NCBI GenBank assembly: GCA_036401335.1
Contig: DASWVC010000069.1
Span: 1-7,421, forward strand
DNA from: DASWVC01 sp036401335
GTDB taxonomy: Bacteria > Verrucomicrobiota > Verrucomicrobiia > Chthoniobacterales > JAFAMB01
DNA: 7,421 nt
Reading direction: 5' to 3'
The position numbers and the translations under genes are program-made. Under the pieces are notes generated by a model. It did no database searches, was not told the DNA's origin, and worked only from the letters and a program-made list of their open reading frames with translations. This document shows positions 5,316-7,421 of this stretch, piece after piece. The stretch's first letter is position 1. Each line of letters starts with the position of its first letter.

Positions 5316-5652
5316 AAAGCTCAACCGTGTCATCCGGGTCACCTTCGATTCACCGCCGGACCCGGACCGCTTCAGCCGAAAAGAACGCTGTCACTTTGCG
5401 GTGGTCGTCCTTTACCCGATCGAGGTAAAGCGGCAACTCCGGACAGTGGAGGCCGCCTTTGCCCAAGCCCAGGAGATCGCCCGCCGGCAAATCGAGGCCC
5501 GGCTCTACAAGCCGCCCGATCTGGACGCCCTGGAAACGTCCGTCGAAGTGGTGATGCTCGACCTGAGCCCATGGACGGAGGTGCATCGCACCCTGGACGA
5601 CGGCACCAAGGTTTGGCTGACCGAGGCCGAACGGTGGCATCAGCCGTGGTAA
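5293..5652 (+). CDS. Hypothetical basic/acidic helical protein, end of the cassette
   Basis: I do not recognise this protein. The frame lacks a nearby ATG. GTG 5293 gives 119 residues and overlaps the previous gene by 23 bases; CTG 5308 gives 114 residues and has GGAGG at 5298-5302 with five bases between, an attractive ribosome site for a rare start. The product begins with a Lys/Arg-rich segment, then strands (VIRVTF, HFAVVVLYPIEV), a long helix LRTVEAAFAQAQEIARRQIE, and a C-terminal part with Trp-rich end (GTKVWLTEAERWHQPW). No membrane segment is evident. Sense strand, overlap and codon pattern agree with the four preceding genes, which supports a real gene that closes the operon. Confidence 0.6.
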   Translation: MGEGKLPKKLNRVIRVTFDSPPDPDRFSRKERCHFAVVVLYPIEVKRQLRTVEAAFAQAQEIARRQIEARLYKPPDLDALETSVEVVMLDLSPWTEVHRTLDDGTKVWLTEAERWHQPW

Positions 5653-5728
5653 AATCTCTCACCAGGATGCCTCAGGATCGCTCGGGATTTCTCCTGGCTG
5701 TCATGTGACCTTTAGACGCCCCGAAACG

Positions 5729-5748
5729 CGCCAGAACGGGCCCTGGCG
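5729..5748. terminator. Weak hairpin between convergent genes
   Basis: CGCCAG (5729-5734) pairs with CTGGCG (5743-5748) around the loop AACGGGCC. It lies between the end of the plus-strand cassette (5652) and the end of a minus-strand gene (5761), where a terminator serving both sides would be expected. There is no T-run after it, so the call is tentative. Nothing else is seen in 5653-5760 apart from repeated CAGGAT-like words near 5664-5680. Confidence 0.25.
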
Positions 5749-5760
5749 AAACCGGATGCT

Positions 5761-5892
5761 TTACTCCTGGCCTCCCTCGGGTCGGGGAGCGCGTAGGGCG
5801 AAAACGAGGGTGGCGATCAGCACGACCGGCGTCAAAACCTCGGCAAGGGTTTGAGCCCAGGCGGCGAGCAGGTTTGGATCGGGCAAGGTCAT
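5761..5892 (-). CDS. Very small predicted single-pass membrane protein
   Basis: A 43-residue product from ATG 5892: a short polar start, then LLAAWAQTLAEVLTPVVLIA and more hydrophobic residues, forming one membrane segment at roughly 9-31, then a charged tail ending RPEGGQE. An upstream in-frame ATG at 5985 would give 74 residues, but the added part overlaps the neighbouring minus-strand gene and has no membrane or domain features. No ribosome site is clear for either start. I do not recognise a family; it may be spurious. Confidence 0.4.
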   Translation of the reverse strand: MTLPDPNLLAAWAQTLAEVLTPVVLIATLVFALRAPRPEGGQE

Positions 5893-5956
5893 GGTCAGGA
5901 ACGGCTGTACGAAGCAGACCCCCTGCCTGGGATGCAATTGCTTGGCCACTCCCGAA

Positions 5957-6157
5957 CTAAGGTTGCAGAAACCGTTCGTAGGCACCGCGGTCGATGTGGA
6001 CGACGCTGCACTGGTTCATCACTTCTTGCGCCGAGCTTAAAGCCAAGTGATGGCGGGCGGCCTCCACGGCAGCGTCAGAGGACTGGCCCACCGCGATGCA
6101 GCCGCCTTTCCGGTCGTACACGCCAAAGAACGGATCGTGGCCAGGAACTGCGCTCAC
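5957..6157 (-). CDS. Small hypothetical protein
   Basis: A 66-residue product from GTG 6157, with no clear ribosome site. The sequence reads as a compact alpha/beta protein: FFGVYDRKGGCIAVGQSSDA at 10-29, a helix (AAVEAARHHLAL), then VMNQCSVVHIDRGAYERF. The alternation of strand, helix and strand, with good amino-acid balance, favours a real gene. I cannot name a family. It lies just before the very small membrane protein and may be cotranscribed with it. The region 6158-6268 separates it from the divergent secreted-protein gene and contains a 5-bp hairpin at 6183-6196. Confidence 0.5.
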   Translation of the reverse strand: MSAVPGHDPFFGVYDRKGGCIAVGQSSDAAVEAARHHLALSSAQEVMNQCSVVHIDRGAYERFLQP

Positions 6158-6268
6158 GCTTTACTTTACCACGGCCACTCGACCGCTCACAAGCGGAGAG
6201 GGGGGGCCGTTGTGGACGGTGCGTGCGTTAGAGTGATTGCCGCAGAAGAGGCACACGTCCAACGTAGC

Positions 6269-6532
6269 ATGAGAATGAAAACATGGACCCTCTGCCTTGT
6301 TTTGTTCGCGACCGTTTTGGGCGGCCTGATTAACGCCAAGGCCGACGATGACCGCGATTACTGGCGGTACCGGCACGAGCGGCGGTACAACAGGTACGGC
6401 GACCGCGAGGGCTGGCGCTACCGGCAATACCGGCACGACCGCTGGCGGGAACGGGAGGCACGTCGCAATTATTGGCGGCACCGGCGCCATCACTACCGCC
6501 GCAGCAATGAAGTGGTGATTCAGTGGCCCTAG
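6269..6532 (+). CDS. Secreted Arg/Tyr/Trp-rich repeat protein
   Basis: An 87-residue protein from ATG 6269; ATG 6275 is a near-equal alternative and the frame continues further upstream without domain content. Residues 1-25 form a classical signal peptide: MRMK, a hydrophobic core TLCLVLFATVLGGL, and a cleavage site after AKA. The mature part of about 62 residues holds 20 arginines, 8 tyrosines and 5 tryptophans. It contains two tandem 20-residue units, each beginning YRH(E/D)R (residues 34-53 and 54-73), mirrored in the DNA by TACCGGCACGA at 6368 and 6428. Small export-directed, Arg-rich proteins like this occur in several Gram-negative groups without known function; binding to anionic surface polymers, heme or nucleic acid is speculative. 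Confidence 0.65.
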   Translation: MRMKTWTLCLVLFATVLGGLINAKADDDRDYWRYRHERRYNRYGDREGWRYRQYRHDRWREREARRNYWRHRRHHYRRSNEVVIQWP

Positions 6533-6533
6533 A

Positions 6534-6550
6534 CCCGCCTAAACGGCGGG
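6534..6550 (+). terminator. GC-rich hairpin just after the secreted-protein gene
   Basis: CCCGCC (6534-6539) pairs with GGCGGG (6545-6550) around TAAAC, two bases after the TAG stop at 6530-6532. Position suggests a terminator or 3'-end protecting stem, although no T-run follows, so it is not a standard intrinsic terminator. Confidence 0.4.
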
Positions 6551-6871
6551 CATGCCTCGGGAGTTGTTCACGAGCCGTCTCCGACGAGGTCCGCTAGAAA
6601 GCCCCATTCTCGACGGCTGCTCCGCGTCCGCTACGGCCCAGGCGCGCTGAACAACTCCCTCGATTGTGGGCCGACCCTACGGATCCGGGCCGACGGGGGA
6701 GCAGGGGGGACACAACTTTCGCCGTGCGATGCGTCTCGTAAGGCTCCCTCACGCCGTGCGGTTATTCCGCCCCTACGACTAGTGCTTGGCCGCCGACTCT
6801 CGCGCAGCCTGGGAAGGCAGTGATGCCTCCTTGAGCTTAAAGGCAATATTCTTGCGGGACTTGTTTCACCG
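6551..6871. repeat. Structured non-coding region with nested inverted repeats
   Basis: No credible gene lies here. GGGAGTTGTTCA (6559-6570) and TGAACAACTCCC (6648-6659) are a perfect 12-base inverted pair 77 bases apart. Nested within it, AGCCGTC (6573-6579) pairs with GACGGCT (6612-6618). Further right are direct repeats GGGCCGAC (6668 and 6687) and CGCCGTGCG (6720 and 6752). The outer repeat could mark the ends of a small non-autonomous mobile element, or fold as a structured RNA. No target-site duplication was found at its edges. Confidence 0.45.
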
Positions 6872-7336
6872 TTAATCGGTCCAGCCGCTGTCTACTGGGT
6901 CAAACGGCTGCGCCTTGGGGTCAATGACCGTGTTGTGACCATGCGTGAGCCTCCATCCGCCTTCGCGCTTCACCAGGATGAGCGACAACCGATCCTGAGT
7001 CCCCGTTTTTCGCTCTCCCTCGGGTGTGGTAAAGTCGCCGGCTTTGACCGTGACGACCGCCACCGCAACGTCCGAGGTGACCGCTCGAATTTCAGTAGCG
7101 GCAGGGGTCATCTCCGTGTGTTGAAAAATCGTGCGGTGAAACACTTCGTGTGCCTTGACGACCGCCGCCTTACCTCGCCAGTGCATGCCCACGGTGTTGA
7201 TCCAGTCCGCGTCGTCCGCAAAAAGCTCTGCGAATGCTTTCATGTCATGGCGGTTCCAGGCCGCAAAGAATCCCATTACCACCACCCGGATTTCCTCCTG
7301 GTCTGGGGCATTGATTGCGTAGGCGCTTGTGCTCAT
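6872..7336 (-). CDS. SgcJ/EcaC-family, SnoaL/DUF4440-like protein
   Basis: A 154-residue product of the NTF2-like fold, a cone-shaped alpha+beta barrel used in small-molecule enzymes and in proteins of unknown activity. ATG 7336 is chosen because GGAAGGGGA lies at good distance upstream; an earlier in-frame ATG at 7366 overlaps nothing useful and lacks this site. Family features: the opening helix EEIRVVVMGFFAAWNRHDMK, AELFADDADWINTVG, the GMHWRGKAAVVKAHEVFH stretch, then strands VAVAVVTVKAGDF, DRLSLILVKREGGWRLTHGHNTVID. This matches SgcJ/EcaC proteins, annotated as oxidoreductases although activity is rarely shown. Length fits the family. The gene has no transfer-related neighbours and appears to be cargo. 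The catalytic role cannot be assigned from sequence. Confidence 0.85.
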   Translation of the reverse strand: MSTSAYAINAPDQEEIRVVVMGFFAAWNRHDMKAFAELFADDADWINTVGMHWRGKAAVVKAHEVFHRTIFQHTEMTPAATEIRAVTSDVAVAVVTVKAGDFTTPEGERKTGTQDRLSLILVKREGGWRLTHGHNTVIDPKAQPFDPVDSGWTD

Positions 7337-7369
7337 TGAAGCATCCCCTTCCCGCGACTCGTCCAACGG

Positions 7370-7421
7370 TTACCGGGCTTCTGCCGTCAAGGAGACGCTG
7401 AACTTGATTACGGCTAACATC
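7370..7421 (-). CDS. Possible C-terminal end of a gene entering from the right edge
   Basis: On the minus strand a frame enters from the right edge, reads MLAVIKFSVSLTAEAR and stops at TAA 7372-7370, 33 bases before the start of the SnoaL-like gene. The alternating hydrophobic pattern is protein-like, but 16 codons are too few to be sure. If real, it could lie in one operon with the SnoaL-like gene. Confidence 0.2.
   Translation of the reverse strand, partial: MLAVIKFSVSLTAEAR

Noticed and set aside
6161..6493. Pro/Val/Ala-rich minus-strand frame of 110 codons that looks like a membrane protein
   Set aside because: It is the complement of the Arg/Tyr-rich repeat gene; Arg codons read backwards give Pro/Ala/Val, which explains the composition.
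6631..6846. 71-codon minus-strand frame in the structured block
   Set aside because: Arg/Ser/Pro-rich translation without structure and no ribosome site.
1..7421. CRISPR array, tRNA, rRNA or integrase/transposase gene
   Set aside because: No regular spacer-repeat pattern, no cloverleaf or rRNA signature, and no transposase or recombinase motif was seen on either strand.

Overview
This window looks like part of a conjugative or mobilizable plasmid (or an integrated relative) from a Gram-negative bacterium with GC-rich coding sequence and AT-rich intergenic gaps. Several genes lack a clear Shine-Dalgarno sequence. Small-protein families such as the one at 5100-5315 remind me of Verrucomicrobiota/Planctomycetota genomes, but that placement is a weak inference.

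Left part (1-1469): a TrwC/TraI-type (MOBF) conjugative relaxase is read on the minus strand. It is open to the left edge, so only its N-terminal nicking domain and the start of what follows are visible. In front of it lies a roughly 230-base non-coding stretch rich in palindromes and short repeats, a good candidate for oriT plus divergent promoters and operators.

Transfer-accessory operon (1470-3520, plus strand): three genes read away from the relaxase. They are a small helix-turn-helix protein, a ParA/MinD-like ATPase (ATGA overlap with the first gene) and a protein with one membrane segment. Relaxase, repeat-rich region, then divergent DNA-binding protein, ATPase and third protein is the layout of stbABC in R388 and traKLM in RP4, so I read this as an analogous stability/transfer operon.

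Partition-like cassette (3521-5652, plus strand): an AT-rich repeat region, a second, smaller ParA-family ATPase (ParF-like), another AT-rich gap, then a ParG-like ribbon-helix-helix protein that also carries an AT-hook-like stretch. Four small genes follow with overlapping starts and stops: a membrane-anchored coiled-coil protein and three proteins of unknown function. This tail is the least explained part of the window and the best candidate for something undescribed.

Right part (5653-7421): looser, cargo-like DNA. It holds two small minus-strand hypothetical genes, a secreted Arg/Tyr/Trp-rich repeat protein on the plus strand, about 340 bases of structured non-coding DNA with a 12-base perfect inverted repeat, and a minus-strand SnoaL/DUF4440-like (SgcJ/EcaC family) protein.
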